Assembly (NCBI GenBank): GCA_003649515.1
Contig: QMSC01000008.1
Location: forward strand, 1-16,940
Length of the DNA: 16,940 nucleotides
Direction: 5' to 3'
DNA from: Thermoprotei archaeon
GTDB taxonomy: Archaea > Thermoproteota > Thermoprotei > Thermofilales > B20-G17
The notes beneath the pieces were generated by a model. It saw only the letters and a program-made list of their open reading frames with translations, did not search any database and was not told where the DNA came from. Of this stretch, positions 8,229 to 14,830 are shown piece by piece (position 1 is the first letter of the stretch; every line of letters starts with the position of its first letter). A program made the position numbers and the translations under genes.

Positions 8229-8240
8229 CTTTAAAATATT
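8229..8240 (+). promoter_or_regulatory. TATA box of the metzincin gene
   Basis: CTTTAAAATATT is centred about 28 nt before the GTG at 8262. It supports that GTG as a leaderless start and separate transcription from the upstream gene. Confidence 0.5.
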
Positions 8241-8261
8241 TACCGGAGCGGATGTAGAGAA

Positions 8262-10214
8262 GTGATCAGCGTCTCTCTCAGAACAAGTAGATCTATTTCA
8301 AGCTTGGCACTAAGCCTTCTCTTAGCCCTGTCTCTAATAAACGTCCTACTCGCTTCGACGTACGTTTCAGTTATAGTGTTGGCCGACAGTACTGGATCCT
8401 TCACGCGAAGCTTAAGTTCTCCCTCTATAGGCACGTTAGGTATTGCATGGGACCACGTAGCTCTCTCCGTAACAATAGTGCGCGAAGCCTGGGTTGGCGA
8501 TGAATACATAACGGCTGTTAAACAGGCTTTTAAGGTCTGGGATGAGGCTCTAGAGGCGTTTGCAAACGCATATGGTTACAGCTATTTAAAGAAGTTCAGC
8601 TTCAGTGTAACGGTCTCTACGACAGCTGGAGCAAGCGATATAGTAGTTTCCTTCACGACAGCCGTTGCGCAGGCTGGGAGCAAAATAGGTTCCACGAGAA
8701 TACTTTACAGTGGCAGTAAAATAATATCCGTGAACATTACGTTGTACATACACACCGCTAGCGGAGACCTAACTCCCTTAGATGTTTTTAACGTAGCAAT
8801 GCATGAAATAGGCCACGCCTTGGGATTAGACCATGCAAGTAGCAGCACTACTGGCGAGGGTCTGCCGGAGCTCATGTATCCGGTATATTCCTTCCCCTCA
8901 AAGAAGATCTTCCCTTCAACTCTTGATGCTTATGCCTTGGCTAAGGTCTACGAGTGGTTAGCAAGTGGTATCTTTAGCGTTCCCCCGGCTTCGCTCATAA
9001 GCCTTCCATCGTCTATACCGTATAGGATGTTGCTATATTACAGGATAAGCGTTTTCTCACCCTATGGTATGGTCCTGGGAGGAGGATGGTATCCTAAGGG
9101 TAGTGTTGCTGAAATAAGGGTGATGAATACCACCGTGTACTTAGATAATCTGACACGCGCGGTCTTTAGGGGGTGGGAGGGCTCCATAAGGGCCACGAGC
9201 CCTGTAATACAGGTGACTGTAGCGGGTGATATGACAATATATGCTGTATGGGAGGTTCAGCACTACGTTAGAATAGAATCACATTACGCAGAAACTAGCG
9301 TAATTTCCGGTTGGTATAGGGAGGGAGAGTACCTCAAGATAAAGATCAGCGAAACTCTGATAGTATGCAATAACGGGACTAGGAGGGTATTTAGAGGATG
9401 GAGTGGAAGCGTGAACTCTACAAGTCCTGAAGTAACTGTGTGCGTGGACAGGCCGCTGACGATAGCAGCCCTGTGGGAAACTCAGTATTACGTCTCCATT
9501 AAAACGAATTACTCAGCAGTTAACTTCACTGAGGGATGGATTCCCGAGAATTCTACGCTTATCGTCAGCCTTAAGGATGTAGAGATATTGCTCGGAAATA
9601 ACACGAGGCTTGCGTTTAAGGGCTGGAACGGCACTATTCTGGAGAACCCATTATGCATTATCGTAAAGAGACCCGTAACTCTTGTAGCCGTATGGAGCGT
9701 ACAACACTACGTAAAGGTGGTAGATCCGTTTAACAATACTAACATCAAGGAGGGATGGTATGACGAAGGTAGGACGCTTGAGTTTAAGGTTTCCAGTACG
9801 GTGGTATACCATGGAAACGATTCCAGAAGCGTTTTTATAGGATGGCTCGTAGATGGAGAAGTATACTCTAAGCCTGCTGTCTCGATAAGAGTTGAAAAGC
9901 CGTTGACGGTAGAGTGTTTATGGACGCTTGAATACCTTGTCAAGCTAAAACTCATAGACATGGAAGGAGGCATGTTGAGCGGCAATATTGTCTTAAGACA
10001 TGATAGTGGCGACACGCTCTTCCTCACAGTCGCTAGAGAAGGTCTTGTTCTATGGATGAGAAAGGGTCTATGGAGAATTGTAAGGGCGGAGTACGAGGTT
10101 CAGGATTTCAGATCTGGAAGAGTTCTGGGGAGGCTTGAAGCTCTCCCCGATAAAAGCACCTTGAACGTAAAGGCTCCAGGCTCCCTTAACATAGTCTTAA
10201 AGTGTGGAAAGTAA
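8262..10214 (+). CDS. Secreted matrixin-like metalloprotease with four InlB-type repeats
   Basis: This 650-residue protein has an N-terminal signal segment (LALSLLLALSLINVLLAS, 15-32). The zinc site is H181-E-x2-H185-x2-G-x2-H191 in NVAMHEIGHALGLDH, followed by a Met-turn ELMYP (203-207, M205); this is the metzincin/peptidase M10 signature. Downstream are four tandem beta repeats (about 257-332, 333-411, 412-490, 491-567). Each contains a GWY/GWI-x-E/K-G/N strand, an R/K-x-F-x-GW turn and a closing pattern P-x-T-x-x-x-x-W, as in InlB-type or Flg_new repeats. After them lies a beta-rich domain without membrane helix. The reading frame ends exactly where the overlapping downstream frame supplies a continuation plus a helix (see next entry). 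It probably digests extracellular protein at the cell surface beside the transglutaminase-like protein. Confidence 0.88.
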   Translation: MISVSLRTSRSISSLALSLLLALSLINVLLASTYVSVIVLADSTGSFTRSLSSPSIGTLGIAWDHVALSVTIVREAWVGDEYITAVKQAFKVWDEALEAFANAYGYSYLKKFSFSVTVSTTAGASDIVVSFTTAVAQAGSKIGSTRILYSGSKIISVNITLYIHTASGDLTPLDVFNVAMHEIGHALGLDHASSSTTGEGLPELMYPVYSFPSKKIFPSTLDAYALAKVYEWLASGIFSVPPASLISLPSSIPYRMLLYYRISVFSPYGMVLGGGWYPKGSVAEIRVMNTTVYLDNLTRAVFRGWEGSIRATSPVIQVTVAGDMTIYAVWEVQHYVRIESHYAETSVISGWYREGEYLKIKISETLIVCNNGTRRVFRGWSGSVNSTSPEVTVCVDRPLTIAALWETQYYVSIKTNYSAVNFTEGWIPENSTLIVSLKDVEILLGNNTRLAFKGWNGTILENPLCIIVKRPVTLVAVWSVQHYVKVVDPFNNTNIKEGWYDEGRTLEFKVSSTVVYHGNDSRSVFIGWLVDGEVYSKPAVSIRVEKPLTVECLWTLEYLVKLKLIDMEGGMLSGNIVLRHDSGDTLFLTVAREGLVLWMRKGLWRIVRAEYEVQDFRSGRVLGRLEALPDKSTLNVKAPGSLNIVLKCGK

Positions 10215-10543
10215 CTCTCAGAGTAGCCGACCTCCTTGGAGTTCCCGTGCCAGGAGTAGTTCTAAGAATACGGTCGCTAAACGCTTCCTATATCTCCTCT
10301 TACGAAGGTTATCTTGCTACACTGGAGCTTCCTGAGGGCGAAATATGTGTAGAGTTGTCTTTCCTTAACATCTTTATTGGAGTCTTTGAGATGGAAGTGA
10401 AGGGTTCTGAAGTTCATACTTTGAGGGTTCTCATTAGCCCCTACACTGTAATTATTGGCCTCGTTCTTGCACTTCTCATTGCTAAGAGAGCGGCTATCAT
10501 GGGGCTTAGGAGCCGAATAGGAAGTCGTGGAAGCGAGAACTAG
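10202..10543 (+). CDS. Small membrane-anchored beta-domain protein, probable detached C-terminus of the metzincin
   Basis: This 113-residue ORF overlaps the protease gene by 13 nt in the -1 frame, with GTG as the possible start. It begins with a beta domain (VTLRVADLLGVPVPGVVLRI, 4-23), the 'carboxypeptidase regulatory-like' pattern often found at the end of archaeal surface proteins. It ends with a membrane helix (YTVIIGLVLALLIAK, about 81-95) and a basic tail. If the frames are joined at 10200-10202 the protein reads NIVLK|VWKVTLRV, a natural beta-strand transition, and the protease would gain a membrane anchor. It could be a real separate subunit translated by coupling, a programmed -1 shift, a recent frameshift mutation, or a one-base assembly error. 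It has no signal peptide of its own, which argues against independent export. Confidence 0.6.
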   Translation: MWKVTLRVADLLGVPVPGVVLRIRSLNASYISSYEGYLATLELPEGEICVELSFLNIFIGVFEMEVKGSEVHTLRVLISPYTVIIGLVLALLIAKRAAIMGLRSRIGSRGSEN

Positions 10544-10552
10544 CTTAAATAT
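10544..10552 (+). promoter_or_regulatory. TATA box of the thioesterase gene
   Basis: CTTAAATAT is centred 26 nt before the GTG at 10574. The spacing favours that GTG as a leaderless start over the in-frame ATG at 10583. Confidence 0.5.
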
Positions 10553-10573
10553 TAGTTTCTAACTAGTAAGGAA

Positions 10574-10987
10574 GTGAGGTTTATGGATGAGTTTAAACCT
10601 GGAATATCGCTTGAGAAGACTTTCACAGTGAAGGAGGAACATACTGCTAGATTCCTCGGTAGCGGCGATGTTGGGGTTTTATTAACTCCTTCTATGATAG
10701 CCTTCATGGAGACCACTGCACGCCTCGCAGTAGATCCTTTTTCCAGGGGGATACACTACCGTGGGAATCCCGTTGATGCAAAACATCTTGCACCTGCACC
10801 CAAGGGCGCTGAAATAAGAGTCACTGCAGAGTTAATGAGAGTTGAACGTAGGAAACTCGTATTTGAAGTGAAGGCCTACTGGCTTAACAAGCTAATTGGA
10901 AAGGGAGTCCATGAAAGGTTTATAGTCAGTAGGGAGAAATTCCTCGAGAAGGTGAAGAGTCTAAAGACTTCTAAGAAATCCAGTTAG
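10574..10987 (+). CDS. FlK-type hotdog thioesterase
   Basis: This 137-residue protein covers a whole single-domain hotdog fold. It follows the pattern of the fluoroacetyl-CoA thioesterase (FlK) family closely: PGISLEKTFTVKEEHTARFL (9-28), then VLLTPSMIAFMETTARLAV with T38 and E46, then VDAKHLAPAPKG with H71. T38, E46 and H71 match the Thr/Glu/His catalytic triad of FlK. Family members hydrolyse short acyl-CoA thioesters. In archaea the physiological substrate is not fluoroacetyl-CoA, so a general acyl-CoA clean-up role is more likely. The C-terminal KSLKTSKKSS tail is low complexity and basic. It is first in a codirectional run with the oxidoreductase and sugar enzymes, but has its own promoter. 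Confidence 0.8.
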   Translation: MRFMDEFKPGISLEKTFTVKEEHTARFLGSGDVGVLLTPSMIAFMETTARLAVDPFSRGIHYRGNPVDAKHLAPAPKGAEIRVTAELMRVERRKLVFEVKAYWLNKLIGKGVHERFIVSREKFLEKVKSLKTSKKSS

Positions 10988-10997
10988 CTTTAGTTAG

Positions 10998-11014
10998 TAT
11001 AATATTAAAATATC
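10998..11014 (+). promoter_or_regulatory. TATA-like box of the Gfo/Idh/MocA gene
   Basis: TATAATATTAAAATATC lies 30-46 nt before the ATG at 11044. Transcription would start a few bases before the ATG, giving a very short leader. Confidence 0.45.
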
Positions 11015-11043
11015 CAGTAGACTGAACAGATTTGGGATCCTAA

Positions 11044-12111
11044 ATGAGCAGTAGTCAGGTGAAGTTCGGTATTGTGGGCGGAGCAGGTCGTAGGGGTTTA
11101 GTTCACTTAAAGGTTCTTAAGACGTTTAAAGATGCCCACGTGAAGGCCATATGCGATATAGATGAAGCTAGGCTTAGGAAAGTCGCTGAAGCCTACAAAG
11201 TGAATGCGTATACGGACCTTGATGAGATGCTTAACAAGGAGGATTTGGATGCAGTTGTCATATCTACTCCTACACCTGTACACATATCCCAGACTCTTAA
11301 GTGCTTGGAAGGGGGTCTTGACGTGCTTCTCGAGAAGCCCATTTCTCTCTCATTGGCGGAAGCTAAAAAGCTTTATGACGCGGTTAAGAGGAGCAATTGC
11401 TTCGTCGTTGTAGGCTTTCAGTCGAGGTACTCTAACATCGTTAGGGAAATTGAAAACATACTCGATAGGGATACCCTCTCAATGCTTCACGGCTTCTGGT
11501 ACTGGACTATACCCATAGTAGGATGGATCAGGCGCAGGTCCATGGGCGGCGGTCAAATAGTAGATCAGGCGATTCACCTAATAGATCTCTACAGGCTCTT
11601 TGCAGGCGAGGTGGAAAAGGTCTACGCAGTCTATACTGAGAGAGGCAGGGATACTGAGGAGGATAGAGCCACTGGTTTCGACAACTGGGCGAGTTATGTA
11701 GTGGCCTTTAGGTTCAAGAACGGCGTGGTGGGTGGGCTTTGCACGACTTACGCTCTCTACCCTAATATCTTCCCCATCCCAGAAGGGGTTAAACTTGAGG
11801 ACAGGGCTACTGCTGAGTCTGCAGTCATGATAGATATAATCTGTAGGGAGATGCTTATTCGCTACGTGCATGGAAAGGAGGTTAGGGTCTATCAGAGAGG
11901 TAAGGAGACTAGAGTTATCAGACTGGAGGGCGATTCTACGGTAAACATGCTTAGAGCCTTCGTGGAAGCCGTTCAGACGAGGGATAAAACTCTCATACGC
12001 ACACCCTACGAGGATTCCTTCAGAACTATGGCCGTAGCACTGGCAGCGAACTTCTCTGCTGAGAGGGGTGCTGTGGTGGACTTAGATGCTTTCATTAGTT
12101 CAGAAGGGTGA
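11044..12111 (+). CDS. Gfo/Idh/MocA family NAD(P)-dependent oxidoreductase
   Basis: This 355-residue protein has the two-domain layout of the family. The Rossmann loop is KFGIVGGAGRRGLVHLK (7-23), with an acidic residue after strand 2 (ICDID, 36-40). The family signature EKPISLSLAEA (about 97-107) carries the conserved catalytic-site lysine. The C-terminal half has GGGQIVDQAIHLIDLYRLFAG (168-188), where D174 and H178 correspond to the conserved substrate-side Asp/His pair, followed by a beta-sheet domain. Members oxidise or reduce sugars, inositols, sugar acids or their nucleotides. Beside the GH130-like and PL22-like genes, a sugar or uronate dehydrogenase role is the best inference. The exact substrate is unknown. 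Confidence 0.9.
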   Translation: MSSSQVKFGIVGGAGRRGLVHLKVLKTFKDAHVKAICDIDEARLRKVAEAYKVNAYTDLDEMLNKEDLDAVVISTPTPVHISQTLKCLEGGLDVLLEKPISLSLAEAKKLYDAVKRSNCFVVVGFQSRYSNIVREIENILDRDTLSMLHGFWYWTIPIVGWIRRRSMGGGQIVDQAIHLIDLYRLFAGEVEKVYAVYTERGRDTEEDRATGFDNWASYVVAFRFKNGVVGGLCTTYALYPNIFPIPEGVKLEDRATAESAVMIDIICREMLIRYVHGKEVRVYQRGKETRVIRLEGDSTVNMLRAFVEAVQTRDKTLIRTPYEDSFRTMAVALAANFSAERGAVVDLDAFISSEG

Positions 12112-12116
12112 TTTTT
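12112..12116 (+). terminator. Possible T-run terminator after the oxidoreductase gene
   Basis: TTTTT directly follows the stop codon, as in archaeal intrinsic termination. The downstream gene's own TATA box agrees with a transcript end here. Confidence 0.3.
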
Positions 12117-12139
12117 CTCCTACTCTTCATAAACAGCGG

Positions 12140-12150
12140 GTTAAAGATAT
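12140..12150 (+). promoter_or_regulatory. TATA box of the GH130-like gene
   Basis: GTTAAAGATAT is centred 25 nt before the GTG at 12170, supporting a leaderless GTG start. Confidence 0.5.
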
Positions 12151-12169
12151 CTGTATACGATAGAGTAGG

Positions 12170-13249
12170 GTGGTTATTCTGTCCTTGAGGCGTTACTCAA
12201 GAGAAATAGAGGAATCACTTGATAGAAGACAGAGAGAATTCTTAAGTAGTGAGAAGGGTCTCAGAAAGCCCATAACGGAGGACATCTTTGAGAAGAGAAT
12301 TCTCATTAGTCCTGAGGACTTACGGGTAGTAAACTATCGGAGATCAAGGCCATCAGCTGCTTTTAATCCGGCTGCACTGCTCAGAGATAACATCTTATAC
12401 ATATACCCCCGACTAATATTTGACTACTATAAGTACACTTCCAGTATAGCCCTCTTCAGAGTTAACGTTGAGGAGTTATTAAACGAGGTTTTTGAAAAGC
12501 CCTTGGAAACGCGTATTATTCTATGGCCTAGAGAGCTTTGGGAGTTTCTTGGAACGGAGGATCCTAGAGCTACGCCAGTTGATGGGCGAATCTATATGCT
12601 CTACACGGGCAAGGGATATCACCTAGAAGAAGGTGATGAGCTGAAGTACCGTGATGTACTCGGATTTGTGGAGCTATCACCACTAAATGAAGTTCTCAGG
12701 AAGGGATTCTTTAAAATAGTACAGGAAGGAGATGTTTATCTATCGGATTCTCAAAAGGATAGCGCTTTCCTAAAGATCGATTCCAGTAAGGCTACAATGC
12801 TTACAAGGTTAATGGTAAGGAATATTAAGATATGCTGGAGGGCTTGTGCATCTATTCGCGATCTCGAAATATATGGCGACACTCTGGAACCCGTACTCGG
12901 CCTTGAGGACTGGGAGTTTAAAACCGGTTGGTCGACTAACGCGATAGAACTCTCCAGTAACGAATATCTCGTAGGATGGCACGCGGTGGTTAAGAGTGAC
13001 TTATCTTACAGGAATGGCTTTGCAATAGTTAACGATCAAGGCGAGCTACTGGCGGTGAGCAACTATCTCTTAGCGCCTAAGGGGCTTGAAGAGGAGTATG
13101 GTGATAGAGCCCTAGTAATATTTGGTGATGGCTTAGTGAAGTATGGGGAACTGCTCATATGGATCGGTGGAATAAGTGACTATGCCATTGGAGTATTTGT
13201 TACGGAGCTTGATAGAGTTTTAGAGAAACTCAAGTGGGTCTCAAGGTGA
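12170..13249 (+). CDS. GH130-like five-bladed beta-propeller glycosidase/phosphorylase
   Basis: This 359-residue soluble protein has the landmarks of the GH130/GH43/GH32 propeller superfamily: FNPAALLRDNILYIYPRL (65-82), GTEDPRATPVDGRIYMLYTG (128-147) holding the family's EDPR strand, and TNAIELSSNEYLVGWHAV (about 263-280). Late in the chain, VIFGDGLVKYGELLIWIGG is followed by SDYAIGVF (about 316-344), closely like the closing blade of GH130 beta-mannoside phosphorylases. GH130 enzymes phosphorolyse or hydrolyse beta-1,2- and beta-1,4-mannosides. The N-terminal 45 residues are longer and more charged than in typical GH130 enzymes. No signal peptide is present, so the substrate must enter the cell as an oligosaccharide. 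Superfamily placement is firm; GH130 itself is likely; the sugar is unknown. Confidence 0.72.
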   Translation: MVILSLRRYSREIEESLDRRQREFLSSEKGLRKPITEDIFEKRILISPEDLRVVNYRRSRPSAAFNPAALLRDNILYIYPRLIFDYYKYTSSIALFRVNVEELLNEVFEKPLETRIILWPRELWEFLGTEDPRATPVDGRIYMLYTGKGYHLEEGDELKYRDVLGFVELSPLNEVLRKGFFKIVQEGDVYLSDSQKDSAFLKIDSSKATMLTRLMVRNIKICWRACASIRDLEIYGDTLEPVLGLEDWEFKTGWSTNAIELSSNEYLVGWHAVVKSDLSYRNGFAIVNDQGELLAVSNYLLAPKGLEEEYGDRALVIFGDGLVKYGELLIWIGGISDYAIGVFVTELDRVLEKLKWVSR

Positions 13250-13294
13250 TCGTACAGCTTCCATCGTTTGATACCTTTGCAATAGCACGAAACG

Positions 13295-13302
13295 GTTATA
13301 AG
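13295..13302 (+). promoter_or_regulatory. TATA box deciding the start of the PL22-like gene
   Basis: TTATAAGT is centred about 28 nt before the ATG at 13326 but overlaps the alternative GTG at 13302. A transcript started from this box could not contain that GTG, so the ATG is preferred. Confidence 0.5.
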
Positions 13303-13325
13303 TGAACTTCCTCTCTAACACTGCG

Positions 13326-14477
13326 ATGAAAGTAGAACCCGTAACTAGAGGCCCGAGACATCACTTCTTCGGCTACTATGATAAGTGTCCTTGGGATTCT
13401 ACAGGGCGTTACATGCTTGCACTGGAAGTAGGCTTCATGGACAGGCCGCCCAGCCCCTCAGATAGAGTCACCATAGGGATAATTGATCTCGTTGAGGACA
13501 ATCGTTGGATCCCTATAGCTGAGACAAGGGCGTGGAACTGGCAGCAAGGTTGTATGCTCCAGTGGCTTCCAAGTGCTCCTCATAGGAGGATAATTTACAA
13601 CGACAGAAGAGACAGGAAGTTCATTTCAATTGTTATGGATGTGTGGTCGCGAGAGAAATATGAGCTTCCACTACCAGTTTACGCTCTAAGCCCAGATGGT
13701 AGGTATGCGCTCACCCTAAATTTTTCTCGACTGCAGTGGGCTAGGCCAGGGTACGGATATCCTGGAGTGCCCGACCCCTGGAGAGCTGATCCACACCCCA
13801 AGCACGACGGGATATACCTAATGGATCTGGAGTCGGGGAACTACGAGCTGATAATATCGCTGAACGAGATAGTAAAGTTCAAACCAAAGCTAAGCATGAA
13901 GAAGACGGTGCATTGGTTCAATCACCTCCTGTTTAATAAGTCTGGCAATAGGTTTGTGTTCCTACACCGCTGGAGGCGTGGGAAACAGGAATGGTATACG
14001 CGAATGCTCACTGCTGATCGAGACGGCACAGATCTATATTGTGTAGCCGATGACGATATGGTCTCTCACTTCGACTGGAGGGACTCTAAGCACATCTTAG
14101 CATGGGCGCACCAATATGATGTAGGCGATAGATTCTTCCTCTTTAGAGATCTCTCGAGGGAGCGGGAGATAGTTGGTGAAGGGGTTTTAACTCGGAATGG
14201 ACACTGTTCATACTCTCCCGATGGGCGCTGGATACTTACTGACACTTACCCTGATAGCGAAAACATGAGAAGTCTGTTCCTATACGATACCAAGAAGGAG
14301 AAGCTGATAACTCTAGGTAAGTTCTTCTCACCGCCAGAGCTGAGAGGGGAAATTAGGTGCGACTTGCATCCAAGGTGGAGTAGGGATGGTAAAAAGGTGT
14401 GCATAGATTCCGCTCACGAAGGCAGCAGGCAGGTTTACGTTGTTGATGTATCTAAAATAGTTACAACAGGGATATGA
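13326..14477 (+). CDS. Beta-propeller protein of the oligogalacturonate lyase (PL22)-like group
   Basis: This is 383 residues from the ATG; an in-frame GTG at 13302 would add eight but lies inside the TATA box. Residue numbers are from the ATG. The N-terminus GPRHHFFGYYDKCPWD (9-24) and AWNWQQGCMLQWLP (69-82) are hallmarks of a propeller group related to the Pectate_lyase22/TolB superfamily. Repeated blade signatures include LSPDGRYALT (121-130), YSPDGRWILTD (296-306) and RWSRDGKKVCIDS (350-362). Histidines in VSHFDW (about 246-251), NGHCSY (about 291-296) and DLHPRW (346-351) fit a metal-binding face as in PL22 lyases, but I cannot confirm the catalytic pair. No signal peptide is present, so it works in the cytosol. 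Its place after the GH130-like and oxidoreductase genes suggests oligosaccharide or uronide breakdown. Confidence 0.7.
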   Translation: MKVEPVTRGPRHHFFGYYDKCPWDSTGRYMLALEVGFMDRPPSPSDRVTIGIIDLVEDNRWIPIAETRAWNWQQGCMLQWLPSAPHRRIIYNDRRDRKFISIVMDVWSREKYELPLPVYALSPDGRYALTLNFSRLQWARPGYGYPGVPDPWRADPHPKHDGIYLMDLESGNYELIISLNEIVKFKPKLSMKKTVHWFNHLLFNKSGNRFVFLHRWRRGKQEWYTRMLTADRDGTDLYCVADDDMVSHFDWRDSKHILAWAHQYDVGDRFFLFRDLSREREIVGEGVLTRNGHCSYSPDGRWILTDTYPDSENMRSLFLYDTKKEKLITLGKFFSPPELRGEIRCDLHPRWSRDGKKVCIDSAHEGSRQVYVVDVSKIVTTGI

Positions 14478-14492
14478 ACGTACTGCGCTAGC

Positions 14493-14497
14493 TTTTT
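14493..14497 (+). terminator. Possible T-run terminator after the PL22-like gene
   Basis: A TTTTT tract lies 16 nt after the stop codon, with A/T-rich sequence behind it. It is consistent with archaeal termination but not decisive. Confidence 0.25.
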
Positions 14498-14557
14498 AAC
14501 TATCCCTAATTATATTACCTATAGTATTGTTCATAGATAGGTAAGTTCTTAGATAGT

Positions 14558-14619
14558 TATTAGTGATGATGAGTACCTCGGTCTGCGATTGATGAGCGAG
14601 TGGTCCTTCCCTGATAGTA
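14558..14619 (+). ncRNA. Candidate C/D-box small RNA (2'-O-methylation guide)
   Basis: All boxes of an archaeal C/D sRNA occur in order and at normal spacing. C box GTGATGA is at 14563-14569, a 13-nt guide follows, a degenerate D' (CTGC, 14583-14586) comes next, then C' TTGATGA (14589-14595), a 15-nt guide GCGAGTGGTCCTTCC (14596-14610), and D box CTGA (14611-14614). The flanks form a 5-bp closing stem: TATTA (14558-14562) with TAGTA (14615-14619), including one G-T pair. The D-guide can pair with the archaeal 16S rRNA segment I remember as GGGAGGACCAC (11 bp, one wobble), and the N+5 rule points to the fifth base of that segment. Such RNAs work with L7Ae, Nop5 and fibrillarin. The weak point is the imperfect D' box. 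Confidence 0.55.
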
Positions 14620-14645
14620 TCTTCCTTCCCTCTCTAGAAGAACAA

Positions 14646-14657
14646 GGTTTAAATTTT
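14646..14657 (+). promoter_or_regulatory. TATA box before the small ORF / transglycosylase operon
   Basis: GGTTTAAATTTT is centred about 27 nt before ATG 14678. It is the only good promoter near the transglycosylase-like operon, so the operon transcript probably begins here. Confidence 0.5.
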
Positions 14658-14677
14658 CCACGTTCCTGTAGAGATAG

Positions 14678-14830
14678 ATGAAAGTAGGAACAGATGATGT
14701 AAAAATTTTTCCTGCTAAGCTATCCTATAATTCCGAAATGTGCTTGAAGATGAGGAGGCCGCCCATAGCTGATGGTCTCAAAATCCTAGTCCTACTAAAC
14801 GCCAGACCCTTGGGTGCCAAGTTTGTTTAA
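14678..14830 (+). CDS. Small ORF overlapping the transglycosylase-like gene
   Basis: This 50-residue ORF begins with ATG exactly where a leaderless transcript from the TATA box at 14646 would start. Its last 17 nt overlap the start of the next gene in another frame. The product begins MKVGTDDVKIFPAKL and ends LKILVLLNARPLGAKFV. It shows no motif I recognise, though the end is strand-like. It may be a leader peptide whose translation couples to the next gene. Alternatively it may be the true N-terminus of the transglycosylase-like protein cut off by one frame change: TGT proteins normally have about 50 more residues before the point where the downstream ORF becomes recognisable. Confidence 0.35.
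   Translation: MKVGTDDVKIFPAKLSYNSEMCLKMRRPPIADGLKILVLLNARPLGAKFV

Noticed and set aside
10194..10204. A canonical X-XXY-YYZ slippery heptamer for programmed -1 frameshifting at the protease end
   Set aside because: The local sequence C-TTA-AAG only allows good re-pairing in the A site, and I see no strong stimulatory hairpin, so programmed shifting is not proposed as the main explanation.
14678..14760. Possible second C/D-box RNA around AGATGATGT at 14691-14699
   Set aside because: The C box is imperfect, no D box (CTGA) follows at proper distance and no closing stem is visible.
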